21,690 nucleotides of DNA, from NCBI RefSeq assembly GCF_938039245.1, contig NZ_CALHVN010000049.1:1-21690 (forward strand), given 5' to 3'. The stretch's first letter is position 1. Each line of letters begins with the position of its first letter. The position numbers and the translations under genes were made by a program. Positions 1 through 7,684 of this stretch are shown in pieces. Source of the DNA: an uncultured Campylobacter sp. Its GTDB lineage: Bacteria; Campylobacterota; Campylobacteria; Campylobacterales; Campylobacteraceae. A model generated the notes under the pieces. It was not told where the DNA came from and ran no database searches. It saw nothing but the letters and a program-made list of their open reading frames with translations.

Positions 1-40
1 GCGTGCGTTACGGTTTAAAAACCTTTTAAGAATACGTGCG

Positions 41-46
41 ATTATA
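41..46 (-). promoter_or_regulatory. Promoter -10 box, transcription leaving the left edge
   Basis: On the minus strand the sequence reads TTTTTTTGATATAATCGC, a perfect TATAAT preceded by an A/T-rich run and without an obvious -35. This is the standard vegetative sigma-70 promoter style of Campylobacter. Transcription would start about 35 bases from the left edge, so it most likely serves a minus-strand gene outside the window. Confidence 0.6.
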
Positions 47-643
47 TCAAAAAAACATAAAAACCAAATTTATCGGTAAGAATAGAAAATACGATTTAGT
101 TAGATTTAGGCAGAGTTGCCGCAAAAACCCTAATTTTGGTGTACCGTTTTTTGAATTTTTTATGCGGTAGCAAATTTCTCATTTGCTATTGGTCATGACT
201 ATAACGACAACGTGGTTTTATAGCAGTGCTACGACGAATGTATATACAAGGTCGTTAGTCTATAACTTAACGCTAAAACAGATTATTGGGCTGGGTTTTT
301 CCAAAGTGCCTTTAGCCATTAGACATACGAACAAATTTTACTTTTGGACACCCCTACAAATTTTATCAGTGCAAGGCTGATGACTTTGTAGCTTGATTGA
401 TTTTTGCAAAATTTGCTAAAATTTCGCTAGATCTATCAAAAAAGGTCGTATCGTCGCTTAATCCGGTAACTCAAACCAGGTGTAACACGAACGGGCAAGT
501 AGCTAAATTTTGCAGTTTTAAATCTCTAAACGCACGAGATAAAGGGACAAAGTTGCCGAATTTTATTTCGCTTAAAATTGACAAAAACGTCAAATAGCCA
601 AAATCCGGCATAAAATTAGCATTACGCCAAGCTCGCTCTAACC

Positions 644-659
644 AAAATCGGCAACCGAT
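644..659 (-). terminator. Weak hairpin after the ttcA operon
   Basis: On the minus strand, ATCGG-TTG-CCGAT forms a 5-bp stem followed by only a short T run (TTTTGG). It lies 25 bases past the stop codon of the ttcA-like gene, the right place for the terminator of the slyD-fabD-mtnN-ttcA operon. The short stem and tail make it a tentative call. Confidence 0.3.
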
Positions 660-683
660 CCAAAACAGATAAATTTGCGAGTA

Positions 684-1454
684 TCAATCGTCGCATCCTT
701 CTAAATTTTGCGCCTGAGCGGCGAAAAACGTATCGCTGTGGATGTTTTCAAAAGCAGCCTTTAGCGAGACGAAAAGCTTTGGATTTTGCTTTTCCAAATT
801 TGCCAAAAGCTCTTTGGTTTCGGCTCTAGCGTGAGGCATCTTGATATCAAATCGCATCGCAGGACACGCCTCGTCGCCGATAACCGTAAGCCCGTTTCGC
901 ACGGCGTTTTCGCGCAGCTGCCTTTCGCGCACGAATATAAACGGCCTGATAACCTCGATCCCGTTTGCCGCGACGTATTTTGGAGCAAGCGTTCGCAGCG
1001 CGCCGTTATAAGTAAAATTCATAAAAAAGCTCTCGACCGCGTCGTCGAGATGGTGGGCGATGGCGAGCTTGTTAAAACCGTGCTCGAGCGCGTAGGTGTA
1101 GAGATAGCCGCGCCTCATACGCGAGAAAAAGCTGCAAAAGCTGGAATTTTTGCGGATCTTGTCCTTGGATATCTCAAAGATCGAGCTATCGATTACGTCG
1201 TGCTCGATGCCGTGCTCGGCACAGTGGCGCGTGAGGTATGCGTAATCCTCGCCCATGCCGTAGCTTAGCGTCACGGCCTTAAACTCAAATTTTTCGGGCG
1301 TGACGTTTTGCATGTGTTTTAGCACGTGCGCGAGCGCGAGGCTGTCCTTGCCGCCGCTAAGACCGAGCAAAATTTTATCCCCGCCGCGCACCATACGGTA
1401 TCTGGCGTTGGTCTGCCCGACCTGGCGCAGCAGCCGCTTGCTAAGCTCTATCAT
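684..1454 (-). CDS. ttcA: TtcA-family PP-loop ATPase (tRNA 2-thiocytidine-type)
   Basis: A 256-residue cytoplasmic enzyme of the TtcA/TilS PP-loop family, which adenylates a tRNA base so it can be modified; TtcA itself makes 2-thiocytidine at position 32. The ATP-binding PP-loop SGGKDS is at residues 33-38, and a second conserved stretch, AHHLDDAVES, begins near 133. The family signature after residue 106 reads CSFFSRMRRG, where E. coli TtcA has CSLCSRLRRG, so the second cluster cysteine is phenylalanine (F110). C107 and C197 (GDEACPAM) match the other two. The start overlaps the mtnN stop by four bases (ATGA), so it is the last gene of the slyD operon. Membership of the family is secure; the exact reaction is less so because of the missing cysteine. 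Confidence 0.85.
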   Translation of the reverse strand: MIELSKRLLRQVGQTNARYRMVRGGDKILLGLSGGKDSLALAHVLKHMQNVTPEKFEFKAVTLSYGMGEDYAYLTRHCAEHGIEHDVIDSSIFEISKDKIRKNSSFCSFFSRMRRGYLYTYALEHGFNKLAIAHHLDDAVESFFMNFTYNGALRTLAPKYVAANGIEVIRPFIFVRERQLRENAVRNGLTVIGDEACPAMRFDIKMPHARAETKELLANLEKQNPKLFVSLKAAFENIHSDTFFAAQAQNLEGCDD

Positions 1455-2134
1455 AGTCGCTCGATCATCGCGAGCATGAACTGCGCGCTCACGTTTGCCG
1501 AGTCTTGCAAAAATTTATCGAAGTCAAACTCCGCGCTGCCGCCCGCCTCGTCGCTGATGGCGCGAAGCACGAAAAACGGCACGCCAAGACTCTCGCAAAC
1601 CAGCGCCACGCTAGCACCCTCCATCTCGGCCGCATCGGCTTTGAAGGTCGCTTTTAGCCACTCTTTTTTAGCATTATCGCAGATAAACTGATCGCCCGTG
1701 GCTATGATGCCGCCTTTTAGCTCGATGCCTTTTTCGGCCGCGACGCTAGAGGCTAACGCGTTTAGTGCGTCGTCGCTTTTGATAAAAACACTGGTCTCGG
1801 GTACGTAGCCATGCGGGTGCCCAAACGCCGTGATATCGACGTCGTGTTGCACAAGGCTAGTCGCATAAAGCATATCGCCGATTTTTAAATTTGGATTTAG
1901 CGCGCCTGCGACGCCGGTAAAAAGTAGCTTGTCGGCGCCAAATTTCTCGATCATAGCGCTTGCGGTCAGAGCGGCGTTTACCTTGCCGATCTTAGAGTAG
2001 GCGATCACAAGCTCTTTGTCGCTGAAATTTGCGAGGTAAAATACGTTATTTGCGTGCTTAACCTCTCTGTAATCCTTGATACGCTCAAGCAGAGGAGCGA
2101 CCTCCTCGCGCATCGCGCCTAAGATCGCTATCAT
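1451..2134 (-). CDS. mtnN: 5'-methylthioadenosine/S-adenosylhomocysteine nucleosidase
   Basis: A 227-residue MTAN (Pfs) enzyme of the PNP/UDP phosphorylase superfamily. It cleaves adenine from methylthioadenosine and S-adenosylhomocysteine. In Campylobacter and Helicobacter the same enzyme is known to hydrolyse 6-amino-6-deoxyfutalosine in menaquinone synthesis, so that role is likely here too. Visible catalytic residues are E11 in GAMREEV (E. coli E12), E172 in AAEMEGA (E. coli E174) and D195 in RAISDEA (E. coli D197). The glycine-rich FTGVAGAL is at 72-79. The length is normal. The start overlaps the fabD stop by four bases and the stop overlaps the start of the ttcA-like gene in the same way, which points to translational coupling. 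Confidence 0.95.
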   Translation of the reverse strand: MIAILGAMREEVAPLLERIKDYREVKHANNVFYLANFSDKELVIAYSKIGKVNAALTASAMIEKFGADKLLFTGVAGALNPNLKIGDMLYATSLVQHDVDITAFGHPHGYVPETSVFIKSDDALNALASSVAAEKGIELKGGIIATGDQFICDNAKKEWLKATFKADAAEMEGASVALVCESLGVPFFVLRAISDEAGGSAEFDFDKFLQDSANVSAQFMLAMIERL

Positions 2135-3051
2135 TTAAGCTCCTTTAAAAGCTCTTCAAGGCTGCTAAGATCGGTGACGCTAAATGTCGGCTTCTCGGTG
2201 ATTTTTTTGTTGATGCCTTTTAGCACGCTACCGCCAAACTCCACGAAAATATCGACCTCGTTTTCGATACTTTTGATGCTTTGTTTGTATAAAACGGGGC
2301 TAACGAGCTGGGCTTTTAGTAAATTTAGCGCTTCATCTTTCGTGCCGTAAGGCTTCGCCGATGCATTTGAAACGACCGGGTCAAATTTAGCTGCCAACGC
2401 TGGCTCTAGCTGCGCCGTTAGTTTCTCGCTAGCGCTCTTTAAAAGCGGGCAGTGGCTAATGACGGACATGTTTAGAGGCAACACACGCTTAGCGCCTGCT
2501 TCTTTAAACGCCGACTCAAATTTGGCGATGTCCTCTTTTAGTCCCGCGATCACGATCTGACCGTCGCAGTTGTAATTCGCGGCGTAAATTTGACGACCGT
2601 CCGCTTGCGCATTTTTGCAAATTTGCTCGACCGTCTCGTCGCTAAGACCCAAAATAACGCTCATCGTTACGTCTTTGCCCGCGCAGTCCTCTTGCATAAA
2701 TTTACCGCGCAAATTTACGATCCTAAGCGCATCAACAAAATCAAACGCGCCGCTAACCGCAAGCGCGCTAAACTCGCCCAAAGAGTGCCCAAGCGCAAAT
2801 TTAGGCTTTAAATTTACGCTTTGCTTTAGCGCGAGATAGCACATAAGCGAGTTTAAAACAATGGCCGGCTGGGTAAATTCGCTCCTATTTATAAGGTCGT
2901 TTTCGTTGAAAAGTAGATTTGAAAAGTCGATTTTTAGGCTATCGCTTGCATTTTGTAAAAGCTCGGCGGCCAGGCGGAAATTTTCGTAAATTTCCTTACC
3001 CATACCGACGCTTTGCGAACCTTGACCGGGAAATATAAACGCTGCTCTCAT
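2131..3051 (-). CDS. fabD: Malonyl-CoA:ACP transacylase
   Basis: FabD, 306 residues, transfers malonyl from CoA to acyl carrier protein and so supplies the extender unit for type II fatty acid synthesis in the cytoplasm. The family order is intact: FPGQGSQ near residues 7-13, the nucleophile serine S90 in GHSLGE, the carboxylate-binding arginine R115 in NLRGKFMQ and the catalytic H200 in SVISHCPLL. It begins 13 bases after the slyD stop and overlaps mtnN by four bases. The ribosome binding site (AAGAG) is weak, consistent with coupling to slyD in one transcript. Confidence 0.96.
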   Translation of the reverse strand: MRAAFIFPGQGSQSVGMGKEIYENFRLAAELLQNASDSLKIDFSNLLFNENDLINRSEFTQPAIVLNSLMCYLALKQSVNLKPKFALGHSLGEFSALAVSGAFDFVDALRIVNLRGKFMQEDCAGKDVTMSVILGLSDETVEQICKNAQADGRQIYAANYNCDGQIVIAGLKEDIAKFESAFKEAGAKRVLPLNMSVISHCPLLKSASEKLTAQLEPALAAKFDPVVSNASAKPYGTKDEALNLLKAQLVSPVLYKQSIKSIENEVDIFVEFGGSVLKGINKKITEKPTFSVTDLSSLEELLKELK

Positions 3052-3064
3052 CTAGGCTCTTCTC

Positions 3065-3646
3065 TTAGTGGCAGCCGCATCCGTCGTCGCCGTGGTGATG
3101 ACCGTGGTCATGATGTCCGTGTCCGCAGCAACCGCCCTCGCCGTGATGATGGTCGTGATCGTGCCCGCCGCATCCGCATGCGTGAGCGCCGGCCACCATG
3201 CCCGTAGCTATCTCGTCTTCGGTAGCATCGCGTCTGTCGAAAATTTGAACCTTAAACTCCAAATCTTTGCCTGCGTAAGGGTGGTTAAAGTCAACTGTCA
3301 CGTCGTCCTCGCCGATAGATTTTACTATTACGCGTACGCTCTCGCCGTGCTCGCCTTGACCGAAAAGCTCCATACCCTCTTTTAGCTCTATGCCCGCAAA
3401 TTGCTCTTTAGGTAGCATTTGAACGGCGCTAGAGTCGTACTCGCCGCAAGCTTGTACAGCCGGGATAACGATAACCTTCGTTTCGCCTTTGTTTAGTTTT
3501 AGAACCTCTTCCTCTAACTTCTCAATGATGTGACCGCGACCCGTTAAAAAAGAAATCTCTTGCCCTACTTGCATATTGGACTCTAAAATTTCGCCTGTTT
3601 TTGCATCTTTTAGCTCATAAAACATAGCTATAACTTGTTCTTTCAC
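3065..3646 (-). CDS. slyD: SlyD-type FKBP prolyl isomerase with His/Cys metal tail
   Basis: A 193-residue cytoplasmic peptidyl-prolyl cis-trans isomerase and chaperone. The split FKBP domain (about 1-68 and 120-140, the latter with NHPYAGKDLEF) brackets an insert-in-flap chaperone domain. The C-terminal 41 residues (153-193) contain 14 histidines and 6 cysteines, typical of SlyD proteins that bind nickel and deliver it to hydrogenase or urease; the nickel role here is inference. The start is GTG at 3646, chosen because AGGAGA lies five bases upstream; the next ATG is seven codons in and lacks such a site. It is the first gene of the slyD-fabD-mtnN-ttcA operon and has its own promoter. Confidence 0.93.
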   Translation of the reverse strand: MKEQVIAMFYELKDAKTGEILESNMQVGQEISFLTGRGHIIEKLEEEVLKLNKGETKVIVIPAVQACGEYDSSAVQMLPKEQFAGIELKEGMELFGQGEHGESVRVIVKSIGEDDVTVDFNHPYAGKDLEFKVQIFDRRDATEDEIATGMVAGAHACGCGGHDHDHHHGEGGCCGHGHHDHGHHHGDDGCGCH

Positions 3647-3675
3647 GTTTTTCTCCTATTTATGAAAATAACGTG

Positions 3676-3681
3676 ATTATA
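3676..3681 (-). promoter_or_regulatory. Promoter -10 box for the slyD operon
   Basis: The minus strand reads AACGATATAATCACG, a perfect TATAAT 30 bases before the slyD start, inside an A/T-rich tract with no clear -35. It lies just after cpoB and separates the slyD-fabD-mtnN-ttcA transcript from the tol-pal genes. Confidence 0.65.
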
Positions 3682-3704
3682 TCGTTAAATTTATTAAAAA
3701 AGTT

Positions 3705-4601
3705 TTAGTTTCGAGTAGGTGCGGCTTTGGCTTCTTTGCTGTCGGGATAGCCCAGTTTTAGCGCTTTGTAAAATTTATTTGCGCTTGCCGTGTCTTTTAT
3801 CTTATCAAAGCTGATAGCCGTATGATAAAGAAGCTTTGGGGTATAGTCGGCTTTGTCGTATAGCTGAATACTCTGCTGGTAGTATTTTATAGCGTTGTTG
3901 TAAGCTTTTTGCTGGTATGCTATCTCACCGAGATAAAAATTTGCCATTGCAGGCTTATGATCTTTGTTCAAAAGATACTCGTATCTAGCCTTTGCGTCGT
4001 CGAGTTTACCTGCGTCAAATAGCTTTTTGGCTTCGTTTACTACATCTTGATTTTTTTGTTTAGTGAAATCAGTCTTTGGAGTTTGCGGCTCGGCGGCTGG
4101 ACTATTGATATCTACCGGCTTGTCTTCATCGTTTTTTTTTGTGGTAGTAGGCGCGGCGTTGCTCTTATCTATCAAAGCACCCATATCCTTAAGGGCTTTG
4201 GTGATTTTAGCATTATTGGCTTCTTGTATTTTTCGACTTTCTTCTACGTATTTTTTAAGCTCGTCAAAATCGCTTTTTGCGGTAGAATTTCCGTCATTTC
4301 CCTCAAGATCGTTTAGTCTTTTTTCTATCCTAGATATTCTTGAATTTAGCCCGTCTAACACGCTTTGTAAGCCTTCTAGGCGCTCTTGCATAGCATTTAA
4401 ATTTGACTCGACGTCGCCCATATTTCTACTTAAATTTTCTACGTTTTGTTTGTTTTTTAGAAACGTTTTTTCATTATCAGTCAAACCATATGGACTAGAA
4501 CTATCTAAATTTCCAGCATCAAATACCGAAATTTCATTAGAAGCAGAATAAGAAAGCGTGACTCCCGCAAAAAGAGCCACGATAGTTTTTAAATTTGTCA
4601 T
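3705..4601 (-). CDS. cpoB: Periplasmic TPR protein CpoB/YbgF of the Tol-Pal system
   Basis: A 298-residue exported protein. Residues 1-20 look like a Sec signal peptide (hydrophobic 6-18, cleavage likely after SYSA). Residues about 43-100 form a heptad-rich coiled coil, as in YbgF/CpoB. A Pro/Thr/Lys-rich linker covers 145-182. The C-terminal part (about 185-290) carries TPR-like helices with motifs such as AKKLFDAGKLDDAKARYEYL. CpoB is known in E. coli to link Tol-Pal to peptidoglycan synthesis at the division site. It begins nine bases after the pal stop with a weak ribosome binding site, so it is probably co-transcribed with pal. The coding strand has an A9 tract in the linker (4132-4140). 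Confidence 0.85.
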   Translation of the reverse strand: MTNLKTIVALFAGVTLSYSASNEISVFDAGNLDSSSPYGLTDNEKTFLKNKQNVENLSRNMGDVESNLNAMQERLEGLQSVLDGLNSRISRIEKRLNDLEGNDGNSTAKSDFDELKKYVEESRKIQEANNAKITKALKDMGALIDKSNAAPTTTKKNDEDKPVDINSPAAEPQTPKTDFTKQKNQDVVNEAKKLFDAGKLDDAKARYEYLLNKDHKPAMANFYLGEIAYQQKAYNNAIKYYQQSIQLYDKADYTPKLLYHTAISFDKIKDTASANKFYKALKLGYPDSKEAKAAPTRN

Positions 4602-4610
4602 AAATCTAAA

Positions 4611-5135
4611 TTATGGAAGAACTTTAAATTCAGCGCGTCTGTTTTGAGCGTCGCAAGCCTTTGATTTATCTGTGCAAACGGGATTGCTTTCGCCGTAACT
4701 TACAACCATTATTCTATCTGCGTTAACGCCCTGTTTTACTAGAGCGTCTTTGGCAGCTTTCGCTCTTTTTAGACCAAGCGCATAGTTGTACTCATCGGTA
4801 CCCCATTCGTCGCAGTTACCTTCTACTTTTACAGAAAGGCTTTGAGCATCCGCTTGATTAAACAAGCCTGCATTTGTATTGATAACAGGCTGCATATCGC
4901 CTTTGATATTAAATTTATCAAAGTCGAAATATACAGTTTGAACTTGACCTTCGATGCTTGAGATTAACTGTTGTAATCTCTCGCTATCGCTCATCATATT
5001 ATCGCTTGAGTTCATACCGCTCGTATTTTGATTAGCATCGGCGCTCATATCAACTTCAGGGGTTTTAGAGCTACAACCGCTCAACAATAAAGCTGCCACA
5101 GCAGCAGAAGCTAAAACTACTTTTTTCATTTTCAT
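4611..5135 (-). CDS. pal: Peptidoglycan-associated lipoprotein Pal
   Basis: A 174-residue outer-membrane lipoprotein. The signal peptide ends in the lipobox LLSG-C with lipid-bearing C21. A Ser/Asn/Asp-rich linker (22-55) precedes an OmpA-type peptidoglycan-binding domain (about 66-174). The ligand-binding region reads EGNCDEWGTDEYNYALGLKRA, with D109 and R124 at the positions that hold diaminopimelate in E. coli Pal; NRRAEF closes the domain. Family members more often have EGHTDERGT, so the H, T/A and R positions differ here (N, C, W). Pal anchors the outer membrane to the wall and is pulled by TolB and TolA. It has its own promoter and a good AAGGAT ribosome binding site, so it can be made in excess over the other Tol proteins. 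Confidence 0.95.
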   Translation of the reverse strand: MKMKKVVLASAAVAALLLSGCSSKTPEVDMSADANQNTSGMNSSDNMMSDSERLQQLISSIEGQVQTVYFDFDKFNIKGDMQPVINTNAGLFNQADAQSLSVKVEGNCDEWGTDEYNYALGLKRAKAAKDALVKQGVNADRIMVVSYGESNPVCTDKSKACDAQNRRAEFKVLP

Positions 5136-5158
5136 CCTTTTTATAAGATTTAATCGCT

Positions 5159-5164
5159 ATTATA
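5159..5164 (-). promoter_or_regulatory. Internal promoter -10 box for pal
   Basis: In the 48-base gap between tolB and pal the minus strand reads TTATGATATAATAGCG, a perfect TATAAT 24 bases before the pal start codon. It would let pal and cpoB be transcribed apart from the tolQRAB genes. Confidence 0.6.
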
Positions 5165-5183
5165 TCATAAAATTTACTAAATA

Positions 5184-6458
5184 TTACCAATCAATCGACT
5201 GAATTTTACCGATTTTTAATGGAAATTGAAAACTTTTGTTCTCGTTCACGCGAATTATGCCTAAAGAACTCTGCCCGCCGAGCTCTTTTATAAACACTAC
5301 GCTTTGTCCGTCGCTAGAAAATCTAGGATACAAATTTTTTCCGCTTGCGGTAAGCTGTCTAATATAATCGGTTTGAGTAGAAATCATATAGATATTAAAA
5401 TCCCTCGTGCCAAAGCTGCTCTTGCCGTCTTCTCTACTTGAATAAACTATATAGTTTTGATAAGTGCTGACGGAGTTGTTATTTTTACCGTGAAAAACCA
5501 TCTGTTCAAAACCGCTTCCGTCAACATTTTGAGCAAAAACATTTGGATAGCCGAGCCTATCTGAAACAAAAACTACGCGCCTATCTCCGTCTACGAAATT
5601 ACCGTTAACGTCGATACCGCTGTAGTTTGTTATCTGTGATAACCTTCTTGAATTTAAATCATATATATAGATATCAGGCTGGTCTTGAGGCGCCATAGTT
5701 AGCAAAATTTTATCGCCGTTTTGACTAACGTCGGAGGCTATAAGCATACCGCCCTTACTATCTAAAACTTTAGTTTTTTGGCCGCTTGCGACGTCATATC
5801 TATAAAGAACTAAATTTTTACCGCTGTAATCAGAGTAATAAAACGCTCTCTGGTCGGCTCCTATCCATTTAGGAAATATATTCAGGCCGCCGCGTACAAG
5901 CACTTTTTGATAGGTTAGAGTATAGTCGGCTATAACGATCTCGCTTTGTTTTGAGCCTGTTCCCTTAGCGAAAATAATAAATTTCTCCATCCAATTAACC
6001 GGAGGCATTTTCAGCTCGTTAATAAGCTCAACTATCGCTTTATGCGCGATAAACGGATACTTTGCTCCGTCGTTCATATTGTAAACTTTCTCATACTGGG
6101 CCGTTGCCGTTTTGGCATTTATAAGCTTAACCCTTAAAGTAAGAGGCGAATTTGGCGAGCCTTCAAGTGCATATCTAAAAATTAGTTGTGCGCCCTTTTC
6201 GCTCATAACGTTCGTATTTGAGTCGCCTTCATAGCTACTTGCGACATACTCGTCCACGACCTCAAAATCAGAGCTTACCTTTAAGTCTCCAAGCATAATT
6301 TTGTGAAATTTGCTCTTAAAAGCCTGATCGCCGACGGCCGTTGTGGCGTCTTGAAGCACGATTTTTGGTAGGGCCATACCCTTGTTGACGACCGAGATAG
6401 TGGCATCAACGGCAAAAAGCCAACTGGCAAAAGTAAGAAAAAGTAAAATTTTCTTCAT
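5184..6458 (-). CDS. tolB: Tol-Pal system beta-propeller protein TolB
   Basis: A 424-residue periplasmic protein. Residues 1-16 are a Sec signal peptide (cleavage after WLFA). The N-terminal TolB domain spans about 20-160. A six-bladed propeller of WD40-like repeats follows (about 175-424), with repeats such as IYDLNSRRLSQITNYSG, VVFVSDRLGYPNVF and YPRFSSDGQSVVF. TolB binds Pal and is released through the energised TolQRA motor, which draws the outer membrane in during constriction. The start is supported by GGAGGAAC seven bases before ATG, 10 bases after the end of tolA. Confidence 0.95.
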   Translation of the reverse strand: MKKILLFLTFASWLFAVDATISVVNKGMALPKIVLQDATTAVGDQAFKSKFHKIMLGDLKVSSDFEVVDEYVASSYEGDSNTNVMSEKGAQLIFRYALEGSPNSPLTLRVKLINAKTATAQYEKVYNMNDGAKYPFIAHKAIVELINELKMPPVNWMEKFIIFAKGTGSKQSEIVIADYTLTYQKVLVRGGLNIFPKWIGADQRAFYYSDYSGKNLVLYRYDVASGQKTKVLDSKGGMLIASDVSQNGDKILLTMAPQDQPDIYIYDLNSRRLSQITNYSGIDVNGNFVDGDRRVVFVSDRLGYPNVFAQNVDGSGFEQMVFHGKNNNSVSTYQNYIVYSSREDGKSSFGTRDFNIYMISTQTDYIRQLTASGKNLYPRFSSDGQSVVFIKELGGQSSLGIIRVNENKSFQFPLKIGKIQSIDW

Positions 6459-6468
6459 TGTTCCTCCG

Positions 6469-7299
6469 TTATTCTAGTTTGTCTTGCAGTTTAGTTCCGA
6501 GCCTAACAGCTCTGCCTATCTGAGTAGGCGGCGGGAATTTCTCAGAAGTCATACGTTCCAAGAAATCTCTAACTTTGTCGTTAAATTCGCTATTATACGA
6601 TAACTTTTTTATATCATAACTAAACGATCCGTCAATGTCGATGACGATCTCAACCTCCGCTTCATCGCTAGAATCAGCTTTATAAGCGCTCCATCTACTC
6701 TGCAAAAGTCTGCTGATCATGCCAAAATATTCGTTATATTCACCCGTCATTTGCGACTTTGGAGTTTTGGCAACCTGATCTAAAGTAAGCGCATTAATTA
6801 CATCGCTAGCCTTTTTTTGCTGGCTTTTTATTTGGACTTTTTCTGGTTTTTTGCGACTTTGCTCTTTGGGTTGTTCCTTCTTTTTAGCAACCTTGTCCTC
6901 TTTTAGTTTAGAGGTATCAATACTGCCGAACAGATCCTTTAAATTTGGCTCTTCAACTTTTTTTTCTTCAGACTTTGGCGGTACAGGATCAGGCTCAGGC
7001 GGCTTGTTAGTGGTATCAGGTTTAGGTTCTTCTTTTTTAACCTCTTCCTCTTTTTTTATAGGCTGGGGTTTTTCCTCTTTTACGACCTCTTTTTTAGGCT
7101 CTGGTGCTTTTACGGTAACATCCGGTTCACGCTCGACTATCATGATATCCATAAAGGCATCTTTGGTATCGGTATATTTTTTCGGCTCTTCCTTAAAATA
7201 TGTAAGCTTGATAAAAATACCGATTATTATGCAAAAATAAAGAAAAGCTGACAGCACAAAGTAGCCGGAAGTATTAAATTTGAGATCAAATTTATCCAT
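6469..7299 (-). CDS. tolA: TolA-like / TonB C-terminal domain protein
   Basis: A 276-residue inner-membrane protein that spans the periplasm. It has a short cytoplasmic start, one membrane segment (about 11-34), then a Pro/Lys/Glu-rich stalk (about 55-165, with repeats like KKEEPKP and PEPDPVPP) and a C-terminal TolA/TonB-like domain (about 186-276). The Pro-Lys stalk is more TonB-like than the long helical stalk of E. coli TolA, but its position between tolR and tolB makes TolA the better functional call. It would carry force from the TolQR motor to TolB and Pal. The start overlaps the end of tolR by eight bases, so the two are translationally coupled. Confidence 0.85.
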   Translation of the reverse strand: MDKFDLKFNTSGYFVLSAFLYFCIIIGIFIKLTYFKEEPKKYTDTKDAFMDIMIVEREPDVTVKAPEPKKEVVKEEKPQPIKKEEEVKKEEPKPDTTNKPPEPDPVPPKSEEKKVEEPNLKDLFGSIDTSKLKEDKVAKKKEQPKEQSRKKPEKVQIKSQQKKASDVINALTLDQVAKTPKSQMTGEYNEYFGMISRLLQSRWSAYKADSSDEAEVEIVIDIDGSFSYDIKKLSYNSEFNDKVRDFLERMTSEKFPPPTQIGRAVRLGTKLQDKLE

Positions 7300-7684
7300 T
7301 AGTCTGAAGCGCTACCTTTGTAAAACCAGCGTTTTTTACGCTTTTTAAAACAAACATTACATCGTCATATATGAGACTTTTATCGGCCTTGATGTAAACG
7401 GGCGAATTTTTATCGTATCTTGCTCCGATGAGTACGATGTTATCAGGAAGCTCGCGCAAATCCATAGTGCTTTGATCTATCCTAACCTTTTTTGTAGCAT
7501 CCACGATAACGGTTAAATCCTTTTTTTGGGCTGAAGAGGCTTTGGTCTTTGAGCCGTCCGGTAATAAAATTTGTTCATCGTAAACAATGGTAGGCGTAGT
7601 AACCATAAGAATCGCCAGCAGAACCAGCATAATATCCACGAGCGGAGTTATGTTTAACTCTGGGGTTTCGTCAAGATTTATCAT
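7292..7684 (-). CDS. tolR: TolR/ExbD-family proton-motor subunit
   Basis: A 130-residue ExbD/TolR protein. A short cytoplasmic N terminus leads into one membrane helix (about 14-31). D17 in TPLVDIMLVLL is the conserved aspartate that carries protons through the motor. The rest is a periplasmic domain. It overlaps tolQ by four bases (ATGA) and tolA by eight. With TolQ it uses the proton motive force to drive TolA. ExbD and TolR cannot be told apart by sequence alone; the linkage to tolA-tolB-pal favours TolR. The C. jejuni copy here is usually labelled ExbD3. Confidence 0.9.
   Translation of the reverse strand: MINLDETPELNITPLVDIMLVLLAILMVTTPTIVYDEQILLPDGSKTKASSAQKKDLTVIVDATKKVRIDQSTMDLRELPDNIVLIGARYDKNSPVYIKADKSLIYDDVMFVLKSVKNAGFTKVALQTNG

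Larger units (their letters stand above)
1..683. other. Intergenic region without a supported gene
   Basis: This stretch lies downstream of the ttcA-like gene and upstream of whatever lies left of the window. Two plus-strand open frames of 65 and 66 codons (183-380 and 397-597) have no clear ribosome binding site, resemble no family I know and are rich in the local AAATTT and AAATTTTG words, so I read them as chance frames. A minus-strand promoter sits near base 41 and a weak hairpin near base 650. A decayed gene cannot be excluded. Confidence 0.5.

Noticed and set aside
183..597. Two small plus-strand frames
   Set aside because: No ribosome binding site, no recognised family, and composition like the surrounding non-coding DNA.
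786..1268. 160-residue plus-strand open frame
   Set aside because: It is antisense to the ttcA-like gene, whose PP-loop and family motifs are clear. It has no family features of its own.
4063..4551. 162-residue plus-strand frame with Ser/Phe/Leu-rich sequence
   Set aside because: It is antisense to cpoB. The hydrophobic look comes from the complement of Lys/Glu-rich coiled-coil codons.
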